Notes under the pieces: generated by a model
What the model saw: the letters and a program-made list of their open reading frames with translations, nothing else
Told to the model about the DNA's origin: nothing
The model's database searches: none
Position numbers and translations under genes: made by a program
Shown here: one piece after another, positions 1-13,500 of the stretch
How positions within the stretch are numbered: the stretch's first letter is position 1
Layout of the letters: the number at the start of each line of letters is the position of its first letter
Source: Odontocerum albicorne
Taxonomy: Eukaryota > Arthropoda > Insecta > Trichoptera > Odontoceridae
Reading direction: 5' to 3'
DNA length: 64,000 nt
Assembly: GCA_949825065.1 (NCBI GenBank)
Contig: OX463862.1
Location: forward strand, 19,275,118-19,339,117

Positions 1-742
1 TAAACCCTACAACTCACGACGAAATTATGCAAATGGAAAAAAACACTTATAAATATTTCAAAATATAAATAATCTCCCACCATAGCAGCACCAGCCAGAG
101 ACAAAATAACAGTAGGGTAAAAAAAATTACAGTTAATGAACTTAAAAAATCATATAAAAATATATTCTCCTTCATGTTTATTTTTTATGCTTAGATACTG
201 TAAATATGTTAGCAGACTACCTAATTATTCTATTTTTGAGTCTTTCAGCTTTTCACATGTGTCAATTATATAAACTTTCGCCACTGAAAAGAAAATGGAT
301 ATATAGATTAGATTAACACTTTTTCATTTAAGAAACATAAATAATAGCAAACCACATGTATTTCAATGTAACAATCAATAGACTTTAAGAAGCCCATCAT
401 CTGTTGTAATGTGCAACAATACTCTGGGATTCAGCAATACTCAGAGAAATTCCTTCAGTATGTATTTGAGCTTTAAAGTAGTTAATTACATTTACTATGT
501 TGACAATTTGTTATCTACCCAAGGACAGAGATTTTTAAAGTGTACACCTCATCGACCTGTAGCGCCACTTTGAATTCCCTGAGGTGCCGAGGGATATTTG
601 AGAATTTTAATAATTCCTGGCAGTCTTAATTCATTGCACTGATGCACGTTCACACTAACTAACTGAAACTGGTTGAATTATGGATATCAATAAGGGTTGA
701 ATGCCCTTTGCTGAATGCCATATCTAAAACTCAACGAATCTC

Positions 743-985
743 GTATTGTATTGTATTACACTTTTGTTGTATACAGTACAACCTGGTGGGATTATTGTCA
801 TGTGGCAATCTCTTCCAACCAACCAGACAGATGTTAAAGATACCTTAAGTGAAAACCAGACTGGAATTCAAGAGGCCTTAAGTGAAAACACTACTGGAAT
901 TAAAAAATCTGGATTCCAGGGAGATTTGAACCCGCAACCTCCGGGCTAGGAGACAGGCGTCTTCTCAACTAGACCACGGAGGTCA
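743..985 (-). repeat. SINE family A, near full copy
   Basis: Read on the minus strand, the right end has a tRNA-like promoter: an A-box-like tggtctagttg and a B-box-like gggttcaaatc. The body has the family signature (ggttggttggaagagattgcc in reverse) and ends in an (aatac)n tail. Similar bodies recur across the window. It lies in the intron upstream of exon a. The short ORF across it is not a gene. Confidence 0.75.
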
Positions 986-1306
986 TTGGTAAGACGCCTG
1001 TCTTACCAATTATAATTTTCGTTCCATGTGGGATGACTTACCTCCTCAAGGTTGGGTTTTCGTCAGCAGCTATAATAAAAACCAAATGCTGCTCTAAAAC
1101 TTAATGTGGAAAATGAAATGAGAGTAGCTCTGTCAAGTTTGATTCCAGGATTTGTGAAATTATGTGGTAAACAACAGGTTTGATCATTCCACTTTTTGGT
1201 AAGTTTATTTAAGGCACCGTTGAAAAATATTTACGTACTATGGGTGCCGTGAATTATATACTCTAAAAATATAATGAATATGTTCTTAATTTAATTTTAT
1301 TTCTAG

Positions 1307-1530
1307 TAATAAAGACAATAAGTTGCGACAACTTCCACCGCCATCCACATCAGACATGACAACAAATGTTACCACAGGTGAAGGTGACACAGTCTTGCCA
1401 GCCGGTGAGGAGAAGGGCGGTAAAGGAAAGGGAAGAGTTAAGGGACCTTGTGAACCCATACCTAGCGAGCCTTATGTTAACATAGAGATCGTCAAGTTTG
1501 GAAGAGATCCAAATAATACTTTTAGTTCAG
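1307..1530 (+). CDS. Exon a: basic linker and first half of CCP1
   Basis: The acceptor is ttatttctag before 1307 and the donor is gtaaaa at 1531. The first base completes a codon from an exon outside the window. The exon encodes a Pro/Thr/Gly/Lys-rich linker (ending GGKGKGRVKG) and then the first Cys of CCP1 (motif CEPIPSEPYVNIEI). It ends one base into a Gly codon. Earlier exons are missing, so this is not the true N-terminus. Confidence 0.8.
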
Positions 1531-4500
1531 GTAAAATCATATTAAATAATCAATTTAATGTATCCTCTTCTCTATTTCTTACTCTATTCCCTATAATTCC
1601 ATAGACAACATTTAGTACAAATTATACTTAAATTAACTCACCTGAGGAAGACACAGTGCGTGTTGAAATATGTAAAAAATATAGTTGGGGAAAACAAATA
1701 TAAGGGTTTAATTTTTAGTTATTAACTATGAAATTTTCCAACGTTAAAGTCCCAATCTTTGATAAACATCTTATTCACCTGATATTTAAACTCGATTTAT
1801 ATTACCAGTGTTAACGATCACTGTCGTATTTGCTGGGCATCATTATCGATGATACCCTTGCCATTGCAAAGTGAATTCAGTTTGAAGGCGAAGGTGGATA
1901 GTCATTTGAATGATTTGTGCGACCACGTAACTTGCTTCATTTACTTTTGTCTGGTTGGTTGGAAGATATTGCCGCCTGGCAATAAGCTTGCCAGGTTGTA
2001 TTTGAAATAAAAGTGTTAAATAAATAAATAAGGTGTGCCGTGGAGTCTTTTTAAAGTGAGTGAGTCATTGCACAACAGCAAATTCACTGGCCACACCGCT
2101 ACACTGAATCCATTGGCACACCGAATTGAGATGATCAGTCTGCCACCAGGGGATTTCGTGTTTGATCCCAATGATACCCAAAACAATTATTTCCTCGGTT
2201 TTTAGAGCCTGCCTAGAAACATCGCTGGTCGTCTTCCTCTGTAGGAAGACAGACATTTAAATATTTTTCTTGCATCAGGATGTGCCTCGGCTCCCCGTGG
2301 GTACACCCAAACTATTGGACTACACAATTTCTCTCTGATCATGGGCTTTTTAATGGCAAACTCTCTTTAGCTTCAATTGTGTCCCTTCGCCCTGTTGCAA
2401 TTTTTGCGGCTATCTATATAAATTTGCAGAGTTCTATGGTACTACGATGAACATCGAGTCAGTGATATCCGAAGGGAACTCTACTTATCTTTACATCGGT
2501 TCATCTTAGCACCGATTGGCTACTATAATCTTGTGACATCAAATGATGGTTTTGTTTTATTTGAAATTTTCTGTGCAAGTAAGTACTGAAAACTTGCTGG
2601 GCTGTTTGAAATCCAGGCCTTAATCCACTTTATAAGAAAAAAATACCGCACTGCTAGTAATTTTTCTTCATGCTCATAAAAAAATAAAGAAAAAGAAAAA
2701 AAAAGATCTGTAGATTGCGCTTGATGGGGACTTATTTTGTCCCTTTAACAGCGTGGGTGGGTGGTGGGATCGATCTGAACTGGTTCCCAAAAAAAAAGGG
2801 ATCTAGTCTGGTTAAAGAGTTTATCTGATAACACTAGTGGTATGTGCTAGTCTGTCCTTGTGTGTTAATATGTCCAACATGTGTGATAGCAAACTTTGAG
2901 TTGCTTGCTTCCTCCAGTGTGATAGCAAACTTTGAGTTGCTTGCTTCCTCCAGTGTGATAGCAAACTTTGAGTTGCTTGCTTCTTCCAGTGTGATAGCAA
3001 ACTTTGAGTTGCTTGCTTCCTCCAGTGATTTTTAACCTTAAGGCTCAATAGCTGGAGTGGAAGACAATATGGCTTTTTCTTCAACAAGTCTGTTTCATAA
3101 ATTTGGATATGTTGAATGGTATCATACGAATGAATGAAAAATAAATTTTCAGTGTCATTAATCTATACTATACTTTTGATTACAGGTACTATTATCAAGG
3201 TAGCCTGTGGTAAAGGGTATGGACTTAATCTAGGGTTCAACTCCACTGCTAAATGTGTGAGGGGGAGGTGGAAACCAATGAAACCGGCATGCGAGATTCG
3301 TAAGTAACTGTATCATTTAGGTTGTCTTACTGTGTATTTTTAAATACTATACTCCACCTAAAGCCGAATATGTTACTTTCACATATTGAAAAAAATTAAC
3401 TACAAAGATTTCTTTGTAGTTCTTCTTTTTTTAGTATATTTTCTGTAGTTTTCTTACCAAATATGTTTTTCTTAACATATGCAGATGCGTAATAGTACAC
3501 GTAAGAAGCCGTAGCCGCTATTTTATTGCCATTTTATTCAACTCCTTTTTTTTTGTAATATTTTTCTTTTTTTCAACAAAATTGGGTTCGATTCCTAAGT
3601 TAGAGCACCTTTGATGAGAGTCTGCTCTAAAATTTATCGTTATTCCTATTCTGTAGGTGAATATGTCTTTATGTATTCCAGTGCCTTGTCATATTCCTGT
3701 GACAGAGAATGGGATCTTCACCCTCGCGGGAATGGATGGAGGTCCTATAGAATCCGACATTCTTCTCAATGATACTACTGACGTGCTGAACGGACAAGTT
3801 GTCCAGTTTTCTTGTGAAACTGGGTAAGATTTTCACGTATTTACATTAAATTATCTCTTTAAAAATAAGAAGTAACAACTTAACATTACATTCTCATACG
3901 GTGTCACTTTAATTGTCTTTCAGTTTAATGTTGTAAGCTATTGTGACTTCATTATTATACAATACATTCCTCGTCCTTACTGGGCCTCGTAGTCGAAGAT
4001 CCTCTCGCTATTACAATGTCAAATCAGCTGGAAAACGAAACTGTGCCATTCATTTTTTTGAATGAGTGTACCATTGCACACCAGCAAACTCACCGCTGTA
4101 CTGGATCCAATGGCAATCTGAAGTGAGACGATCGAGTATGCCGGCATGGTTTTCCCCCTTTTTGAAAGAATATATATGACCGAGGTCGTAGCTATCCTTA
4201 TACCCCCAAATACTAGGTGGAAAAAATGCCTGTGTCATTTGAGGGAAGTATCATAGCGCGTGGTTTGAACCGGAGACCTTCCGCACGGAAATCCAGTCTG
4301 TTACCGCGCGGCCATGCACCTCAATACATTAAGTTATAAAGTATTTACAAAAAATTATCTTGATGGCATTAAATTGTAATTACTTTGCATTAAATTATAA
4401 TTACTTTGCATTGTTTGACAAAACAAATGACAATGTCTTTAACCTCCACAATGTTAATACCTTAACTATAAATATTATAAAATACTTTGATATGTAATGA

Positions 4501-7500
4501 CTTTAGACGTCATTTTCTACTGGTCTTTATTTTTTACAGGTACAACGTTCAAGGAGCCAGCAACTTAAGGTGCTGGCACGGAGATTGGGCTGTGACGAGT
4601 ATGCCAGAATGTGTACCAGGTATAATGTATATTTTAAGCTATTCATTAAAATAGATCACGAAATCCAAAAGTCTTGGTAATAGAAAAGTGGGAAAAGAAA
4701 AGTAAATGTGATGTATGGGTAAATAATGAAAGATTGGAGTAAGTTGAGGAATTTCGCTATTTGGGTAGTTTTTTCTCAGATGATGGAAGACTTCAGAGGG
4801 TTGTCGAACAAAATGAATGGCGCACTAAAACATATATATTCGAAACAAACAGTATCAAAAGCTGCTCAGATGATAGTTCACAACAGTATTTTAGTGCCAA
4901 CTTTGGTATATGGGAGTGAAGCGTAGATGGGGAAAAAAACAAAGGAGCCTAATAAATTCTGTATTATTGCGTGTACTCAAAAAAAAATATGTATGAAAAA
5001 ATGTGGAAAGAAATTATTAGGGATGAATGTGAACTTAAGGCAATGTGTTGAGTAAGCTGACATAGTTTGTGCATGTAGAAAACATGAATGAAGAAAGACC
5101 AACAAAACTAATATGTTATATAATGTGCAAATGTGAGTGAAAGGCGTAGTAGAAGAAGAACAAGGAAAGTATGGTTGAATCAACTGAATGATATTTTGAA
5201 GGAAGAAAAAAATAGAAAGTCAGAGAAATACGTAGAAGAGGTAAAGGATGTGTGTCAAGATTGTAAAGTTTGGAGCTCAGTCACCATGTATCATATTATC
5301 CATGCGGAATGTAGAGGGAGCTTTCACCTTTTCATATGTTTCAGCCCCATGTGAGCTCCCTGTGGTACACCACGCGGTATACTCAGCGGGGTACCGAGCG
5401 GGTCTCACTACCGCGCATGGCTCTACCGTCACCTTGCACTGCGAGAGGGGCTACTCCCCACCAGCGGTTCTTCAGTGCTCCTTGGGCGAGATCAGGACTA
5501 GACCTCCAGAACCTTGCCAATCTATCGAGGGTATGATAATCACTTGCTTATTTTGATATTCAGTGGCTTATTAGTTTATATTGATCATTTTGATATTGAT
5601 TGAGATGGAGAACTAAAATGTATCCATATTCTACTTTTCATCTTTTGCCCTTCACTCGACTTGACTTTGGAACGATCTTCCTAACTATTCAATTTTCTTT
5701 CTAAGCATAGACTCTCTGATATGGTGATCCAAAGAATCCTTAGTGTTCCAATACATTACGTCATTCTTCTTTTCATATTTTGCCCTTCACTCGGCTTGAC
5801 TTTGGAACGATCATCCTAACTTGATCAGATGAGATTTATTCTTACAAATTTGTAAGAAAAAACTAAAGAAGTAATATTTATATCAAAATATTCCTCGTCC
5901 CTAGTTCCTTTGTAATTCCCATTTTTATCCCTAATTTATCTCGAGATTTGAGTTTTGTTACTTTCACTCTAATATTCTTTTCATTTATTAAGTTTAAAAA
6001 ACAAATACATTCAGCAGGGGGAATTGCCTATACAACAAAATAAAAAGCTTGTTAATTGGAAGAGATTGCTTTACAGCATTAAATCAGCCGGACGTTTTTA
6101 CATCCCTTAAAAAAAATTTCATCATTCAATAAAATGTATTGAATTTGATTGTATCACATTTTTCATACCCTTAAGCCAGAAACTAGACTTTACAACATAC
6201 ATATGTAAAATATTATATACAAATATTAGTGATGTTTTAAGGCTTCCTGGGTTTAATTCATGAAAATTATGATTTGTTTTTTTTTCCACAGGAAACATTT
6301 CAAGTATTCGCGAGGGCCAAGACTTCAGAGGAGGCTCGGATATCGTCAGTGAGGATTTTGACGATCTGGTCTACCCAACTCCTACAAGTGGCACTGATTG
6401 TGGTCCTCCAGCGAGGTAATTCTGTTTAAAACAAAAATGTCTTATTAGCACTTTAATTATCTTAATGAGTTACGTGCTTCTCCAGTGGTTCATAAGCCGA
6501 AAACATGATTACTGTGGTTGAAGACATTATTGTCTCCCGGCCAAGCTCTTCAACATTTCCGCCTAACTAATCCGGATAAGTTGAAGGATATCATACGAAT
6601 GAATGAAAAACATTTCTAAATACTTGTAATTTATATGGGAGCAGTGTGAGAAGATGTATTAGTTGTAGAGGAGGGTAACGAAGTATATCGTTATGGGAAA
6701 GTCAAACTAACTGTCCTCTCTACCTTCCTTAACAGAGAATGGCGTGTTGGTATGTATGGCTGTATATGGGAGCTGTCTTTTCAATATTGTTTTGTCGGTA
6801 GTTTGGCCTCATAGTATCTATAAAGCTTTTGACAATCGTTGTGGCCTAGTTGGCTAGACACCTGTCTTCTTACCCGTGGGTTATGGTTTCGAGTCCGTTG
6901 GTATCCAGATTTGTTAAAAAGGTTTTTGTATATTTTTCACTGTTGGTTTGTTAAACATATTTCTGGTCGATTGGAAGAGATTGCCATATGATAATAAACC
7001 CTTCAGGCTGTACTGTATATTACGAAAGGGTAATACAATAAACCCATCAAGTTTTATTGTATACGATGAAAGTATAATAGGATACATTAGTTGAGGTGGT
7101 CTCTAAGCACCTAGACGATTTAGGTTAATGATTAAAATTTTATGAACTGTTAGTTCTGGCAACTTTTCAATGGATCATTTACAATTATTGGTTTATGTTT
7201 AAAAAAGTTAGTATTTAAATAAACTAGATGAGTCATTGTAATATCTGATATGATTGTTTTCCACTAGTTCAAATTGTTTTTCAGAGCTGTTGTTGTGTTG
7301 AGTTGGTTTCAATGATGGCCAACGTTTCGAAAACGTTGCATCATTTGTCTTTAAAGCAATATAAAAAATTGTAATATATATTTATAAAAAAAATGATGAA
7401 TGAATGATCATTACCTGTGATGAGTGTAATAAAAGGTGCAATACAAAGTGGGAGATTAGGGCACTTGTCTTTAGTGCCACCGGAGATGACTATGTAAGCA

Positions 7501-10500
7501 AATTTGTAATAGACATATCTTGTTGTATTATATATGATATAGGAGAAGAGCTTCAGTATTTGTAATAGACATATCTTGTATTATATATGATATAGGAGAA
7601 GAGCTTCAGTATTTGTAATAGACATATCTTGTATTATATGTGATATAGGAGAAGAGCTTCAGTATTTGTAATAGACATATCTTGTATTATATGTGATATA
7701 GGAGAAGAGCTTCAGTATTTGTAATAGACATATCTTGTATTATATATGATATAGGAGAAGAGCTTCAGTATTTGTAATAGACATATCTTGTATTATATGT
7801 GATATAGGAGAAGAGCTTCAGTATTTGTAATAGACATATCTTGTATTATATATGATATAGGAGAAGAGCTTCAGTATTTGTAATAGACATATCTTGTATT
7901 ATATGTGATATAGGAGAAGAGCTTCAGTATTTGTAATAGACATATCTTGTATTATATGTGATATAGGAGAAGAGCTTCAGTATTTGTAATAGACATATCT
8001 TGTATTATATGTGATATAGGAGAAGAGCTTCAGTATTTGCAGCTTGTCTGTGTCTTTTTTCTCCATTGGGTTCCTGATACTTAGCAAACGTTCTATGCTA
8101 TTTGGCTGTATCTTCAGCTGTTTGTTCTCAGTTGTATTGAACATTTATGTTTTGTGCATGTCGTCTTGCAGAACGTCTTTATATAATACATATCTCTTAC
8201 GCTGCCCACCGATCTTTCTTTTATTTATAAAGTATCCATATAATTCAGTATTATACCCGTTTAAAACCCATTTAACACATGTTTAATAATCCCAGAAGGA
8301 TAATTATAAACTTTGAAAAGAAGAATTCCTAAACATATCAGAGCAAAATAAACTATTACACCAAATACCGGTAATACAATAGGGAGATTCGTAGTCTTGG
8401 TATAATGTGGGATGACACAGAGTGCCGTGTTGTTGACAGTCTTGACTGCAGTGGCGTACAAAGGGGGGTGGATGGATAAAACAGTTGTCCCCCGGTGCAG
8501 GGCTAAGGGCTCAACACTGCCAGTGTTTAGGACAGAGACTGAAGTGATAGAATAATGTTTTTTTTCTTTCTTTTCTTACATAACTATACTATTTGTAATT
8601 TATTTTATCAAACACTGTTTATTCCATTTTTTTTTGTAACGGTATAATCCTACCGGTTTCAAGGCTTTCACCTCATCTTCAGGGGAGCACAAACAAGACT
8701 AAATTCTGTTCGAACTGGCACCGATATACACGCTTTAACGGTTGGGGACATTCGGGTTGGGGACTGAGGGGTAAGGGAGGCATGGGACGATTTCGGCCAG
8801 GAGCGGATAAATTTTTGGGATATATGTATTTACCAGATGTTTGGATCGATCTACTGACTTAGAAATTTCTAAAGCCTCTAATCTATCCAATTTATTTCTG
8901 TTACTACTGATATGTAAGAATTTGGCATCATCGATAGAAAAAGTATGGTTTTCACGGTGACAATGACTAGCCATGACTAAGCTGTGCATGAGATGAACAC
9001 TGATAATTTTAATTTTATTTTTCTTATCTTGTCAAAGGCACTAATCTATTTCCGCCCTGAATGCTGTCACTTTAACAGTACGAATCAAGTCCTCTTTGAT
9101 GCAAAACAACAGACTCCTCAGACACTGCAACACGTGTCACTGCTGTTCTTTGTAGTGACAGAAAGTTCACTCATTATGCAATATTCTCCATTTAGACGCG
9201 TTATCCTTGGTTGTCTAAATTCATGTTCAGAGCCTGTTAAGAGATTTTCAGGTCCTCCAGAATATTTTAAGACAGGTGGTAATGTCATTACAGGCAAAAT
9301 CCACCCGCTGGTATCCAATAACCCTCTCCACTTATTCATCCTTGAATTAGCAGGCGGTCGTTCCAGTGGTCTTAAAGAAACTGTTCCTGAATTTCAACCA
9401 AGGTGCTTGGAAAGTTTTTGGGATGTTTTTAACCGTTGGTACTATTTAAAAATTGTCAGTTTAATATCAAATAAAAAATGTTAATAAATCATCTCCCGTA
9501 TAAATTACAAGTATTGGATTTTTTAATAAACATATTTTTTTTAAATTTGTTCCTTATTTATTTAAAACACTTTAAACACATTTTACTGATTGGTTTTCTT
9601 TTCCAGGGTTTCTTTTAAATATATTTTTATGCTATCTTGTTGAACACATATTTTATTATTATTTTTCCAATATTTAAAAACACTTTTTCAAATCAATTAT
9701 TGTTTTCTTTTTCACAGATTAGCTTTGAATTATTTCACAACAATATGTATTCACAGTCACATATTAGATAAATCACACTTTTTAATATAATATATTCACA
9801 AACTATTTATTAACAAATAAAACTATTGTTGTAATCTCTTCACATAAGGAATAGGGCTTAAGGAAGTGAATCAATTATTTTTTATGGCGCTAATTAGTGA
9901 CATAAGTCACTCCAAGAGCGCATCTGATTGTGTCTATAGCATATCTCAAACTCAATAAGTCTCTTTTACATCTGAGCTCACCGACACCATTTAATTTAAC
10001 CTCTTTAGACCTGAATCAATTCTAAAGTTTTTAAAAAATATTCTTGCTTGTGAGTATTATTTACACTAAATGCAACATTATGTCGTATTAGTTTAGATAG
10101 ATGGCGCCCAAAACGTTCAAAGTCGTTAATATATAGTAGTATCCTATACTTCATTTGTTATCATTGGGAACAGAAATATACCACAAAGTTGTTTACGAAG
10201 TGAATACGAAGTCTGTGTCCACTGTAATAGACACCAAGTCTGAAGATGTTAAATTTCATATATGTTTGTTTCTGTCAGTGTTAAACAATATAAATCAATC
10301 AGTCAATCATCCTCATTGTTCCATCAGGTATATATAGGAATGTCACCAAAATTCCCCCATCTAGATCAGTCCAGAGCTCACTTCTTCATGTTCTCTCTAG
10401 GTAGACCAAAACTGCGTATTTCGTTTTCGTAACATCATTGTATGATTTAGATTTGTCAAGTCTTTTGTGGGCAATACAATTAACCAAGTTCAAATGGTTT

Positions 10501-13500
10501 TCTCGGTGGGTGACTCAACCACCTACAGCGCCTTATTCTCATTGAGGTGGTTATAGACTTACTACAATCGTCGACTGACTGTTACTACAATACAAGCAAA
10601 TTATCGAATAGCTGACACATTTTTCTACATATGTTGGGTATCTCTGCTGAATACACATCGAAATACTGGAAGAGTGCGGTGATTGTTCCACTATATAAAG
10701 GTAAGGGTGCAAGAATGGAGTGTGAAAGTTACAGAGCCATTAGCTTACTGAGTATAGTAAGTAAACTCTATGGTAAAATTCTTATAGAAAAGGTACTTAA
10801 TGGGATGCTCTTGGTGTATTTTTAAGTGGAATGTGTGGTTCCCTTTGCATATGGTTGTAGAAAAATGTATGGCAAAAAACAACAAACTGTACTGTGCGTT
10901 TGTGGACTTGGAAAAGCATATGACCGAATTATTAGTGAAAAACTATCGTATATGAGTATGATGTTGACTGTAAATTAATACGTAATATTTCGTAATTATA
11001 TGCTGAAAGTAGAGGAAACGGTGCCTTGACTTAATGGTTTTATATTTCAAAAGGGGTTAAGCAAGGATGTGTCATGCCACCCTGATTGTTGAATAACTAC
11101 AGATGTCAATGGGTGGTATTTAAATATTGAATGGGAATATTTGCAGATTGCTGTATGATGATGACATGGTAATGTTAGCAGATAATGACGATGAATTACT
11201 GATATACTCGTATAAAGTGAAAGATTTGAGAATGAATATAGCATCATCCGAAATCGTGGTGTGAAAGGAAAGTTTGAAAGCAAATTAAATACTCTATGGC
11301 TGAGTAATTAGAAATAAGAGCAAGTTGAAAAATTCGAATTACGAGGGATATTAAATGGCGTGTGATAGAAAACAAAGTTAATGGGGCACAAAAACATATA
11401 TATTTTAATTGGACAGAATCATAATCTGCCAATATGATAGTCCATAACAGAATTTTAGTACCAACTTTGGAAACGTGGAGGTTGAACAAAATAAAAAGCC
11501 GAATAGATGCTGTAGAATGAGTGCATTTAGATGAGTACATTGGGTGACAATGTATGACAGAATACGGAATGAAGTGATTAGGGATAAGGGTGAATTTAAG
11601 ACTGATGTATTAAGCAAGATGAAGTTGATCACTCTGAGATGGTTTGGGCACATGAAACGAATGAATGAAGAAACGCTAACAAAATGAATATACAGTGCAA
11701 ATGTGAGAGGTTGGTGTGGTAGAGGAAGACTAAAGAAAGTGTCGTTGGATTAAGTGAAAGATATTTTGAAAGCAGGACATAAAAAAGGTCAGAGGAATCG
11801 CAAGAGATGCATGAGGTATATGAATGTAGAGGAGGCGAAACATGTGTATCACGATAGGAATGTCTGGTGGTCTCACCTGTCTGACTCCTCCGATAGGGAG
11901 ACGGCGTGTTGGTATATACATTCAAACCGTTTCATTGGTTACGTGATCTTACCGCTTGATGCTATAATTCTTCTAAGGCAGCTGTCAGCAATATATGGTA
12001 CGCATGCTACTAGGTGACACGGCATAAAAAATGACAAATAATAAAATTCTTCAGTTCATTAACAAATTACGTGCATAACTTCTTAAACGAAACGGCTCAT
12101 TTTCTTACGTAAAATGATTAGTTTTTGAGGTAATTTCAGTTTGGTTTTCACTTAGTCTCTTTAACAACTTTTTGGTTGGTTGAAAGAGATTAATATGTTC
12201 CCCAGGTTGTATTGTTTACGACAAAAGTGTAATACGACATACAGTACCCGGTGGTAAGTAATACACATAGTTTGTAGAGCGTCGTCTCTGTCATTCATAC
12301 GTGTTCCGTCGCGATTTGTCAGGCGTTACCGGACCGGACTGTTAGCGTATCGTGCGACAGAGACGACGCTCTACAAACTATGTGTATGATTAACGACCGG
12401 GTATTGTAACTGTATTGCAAATAAGGTAGGATGCAGGTGTCAATTAGCCAGATAATTCGTATTCATATAAATCTGTAGCTATTTCACACCCTCTTCAAGA
12501 TATCGCATGATTCGTCCACTTCCTTGTTTGAAGAGATTCGAGGTTAAACAAAATAATGATACATATTCTTATATTTTGCACTGTGCATTGTCTAGTAATT
12601 TTATGTTGAGACGCTTTTATATTTTTAAGTTTTAAAAGCAATGTGCTTTAGATATTGTGTAAAATTACGCTGAATAAAGGAAGCTAGGAATACTAATTGT
12701 TGTTCTCTTTCGATGGCTTTCAATATTTTCTTTATTCTAATAAATCTTTATATCGGGTAGTCGCCATCCTTAACAACGTTCAAGAGTGAATGGAAAAATC
12801 AACTAAACTAAAAAATTACCATTCGTTACGTATTCTGAATTGCAAGTATCAAATTTATAAATCTAGTGAACTACAATACTATAAAATGAACAGTTTATTC
12901 ACTTTTAAGAGTTCCCGTTAATTTTCAAGTTTCTTTATTGGATCGTAGCTTTTTCACTTTCCCGCAGTTTGTTTTGGGTCAAGTATCTTCCATTGTGTTC
13001 AGTTTTCAAAGCTCAGTAACTTTTATTGGTCTTAAGGTGTCATGGCCTACACTTTGAACCCATCACTACAAGTTAGATTATTGAGTTGTATATTCTCAAT
13101 TTGGTATTCCAGGATAGGGTCTTACAGTTCAGCAGCTTGTAATACTCTGGAGCTCCGGATCCATTTTAAATCCTTATTTAGGTATCCGTACTCATGTAAT
13201 TTTTGCTGGTGAGGGTCATACTCAAGTATGTACACTTTACAACCTCTTTCTCTCCCATCATGGCGGGATTAAAGGGCTACCCTCTGAAGTATTGCTTCCG
13301 AATAATACATAAATTTGATTTTATATATGATTGTCTTTAACCCTACCTAAGCAACTATGTTCTTTGAGGTAGAGCACATAGTCAGTCATAAGCAGATCAT
13401 TTCCATACTAGAACATATTGTGTTTGGTATTTAACTATAGTGACATTCCATGCAATAGGATTTCTATAACTTGTACAGCCTTCTCAATAGTGACATTGAA

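Noticed and set aside
746..949. A small secreted peptide gene suggested by the 67-codon ORF
   Set aside because: The frame lies wholly in a tRNA-derived SINE body that recurs in the window.
2821..3087. Open frames on both strands over the 36-bp repeats (VIANFELLASSS; SHWRKQATQSLL)
   Set aside because: The repeat length is a multiple of three, so any stop-free unit stays open. No splice phase links it to the host gene.
5248..5556. A Met-initiated ORF covering the CCP3 exon
   Set aside because: The upstream part is LINE remnant and intron; the real exon starts at the acceptor before 5345, shown by phase with exon d.
7501..8039. A CRISPR-like array
   Set aside because: The 53-bp units are continuous tandem repeats with no unique spacers, and the DNA is eukaryotic.
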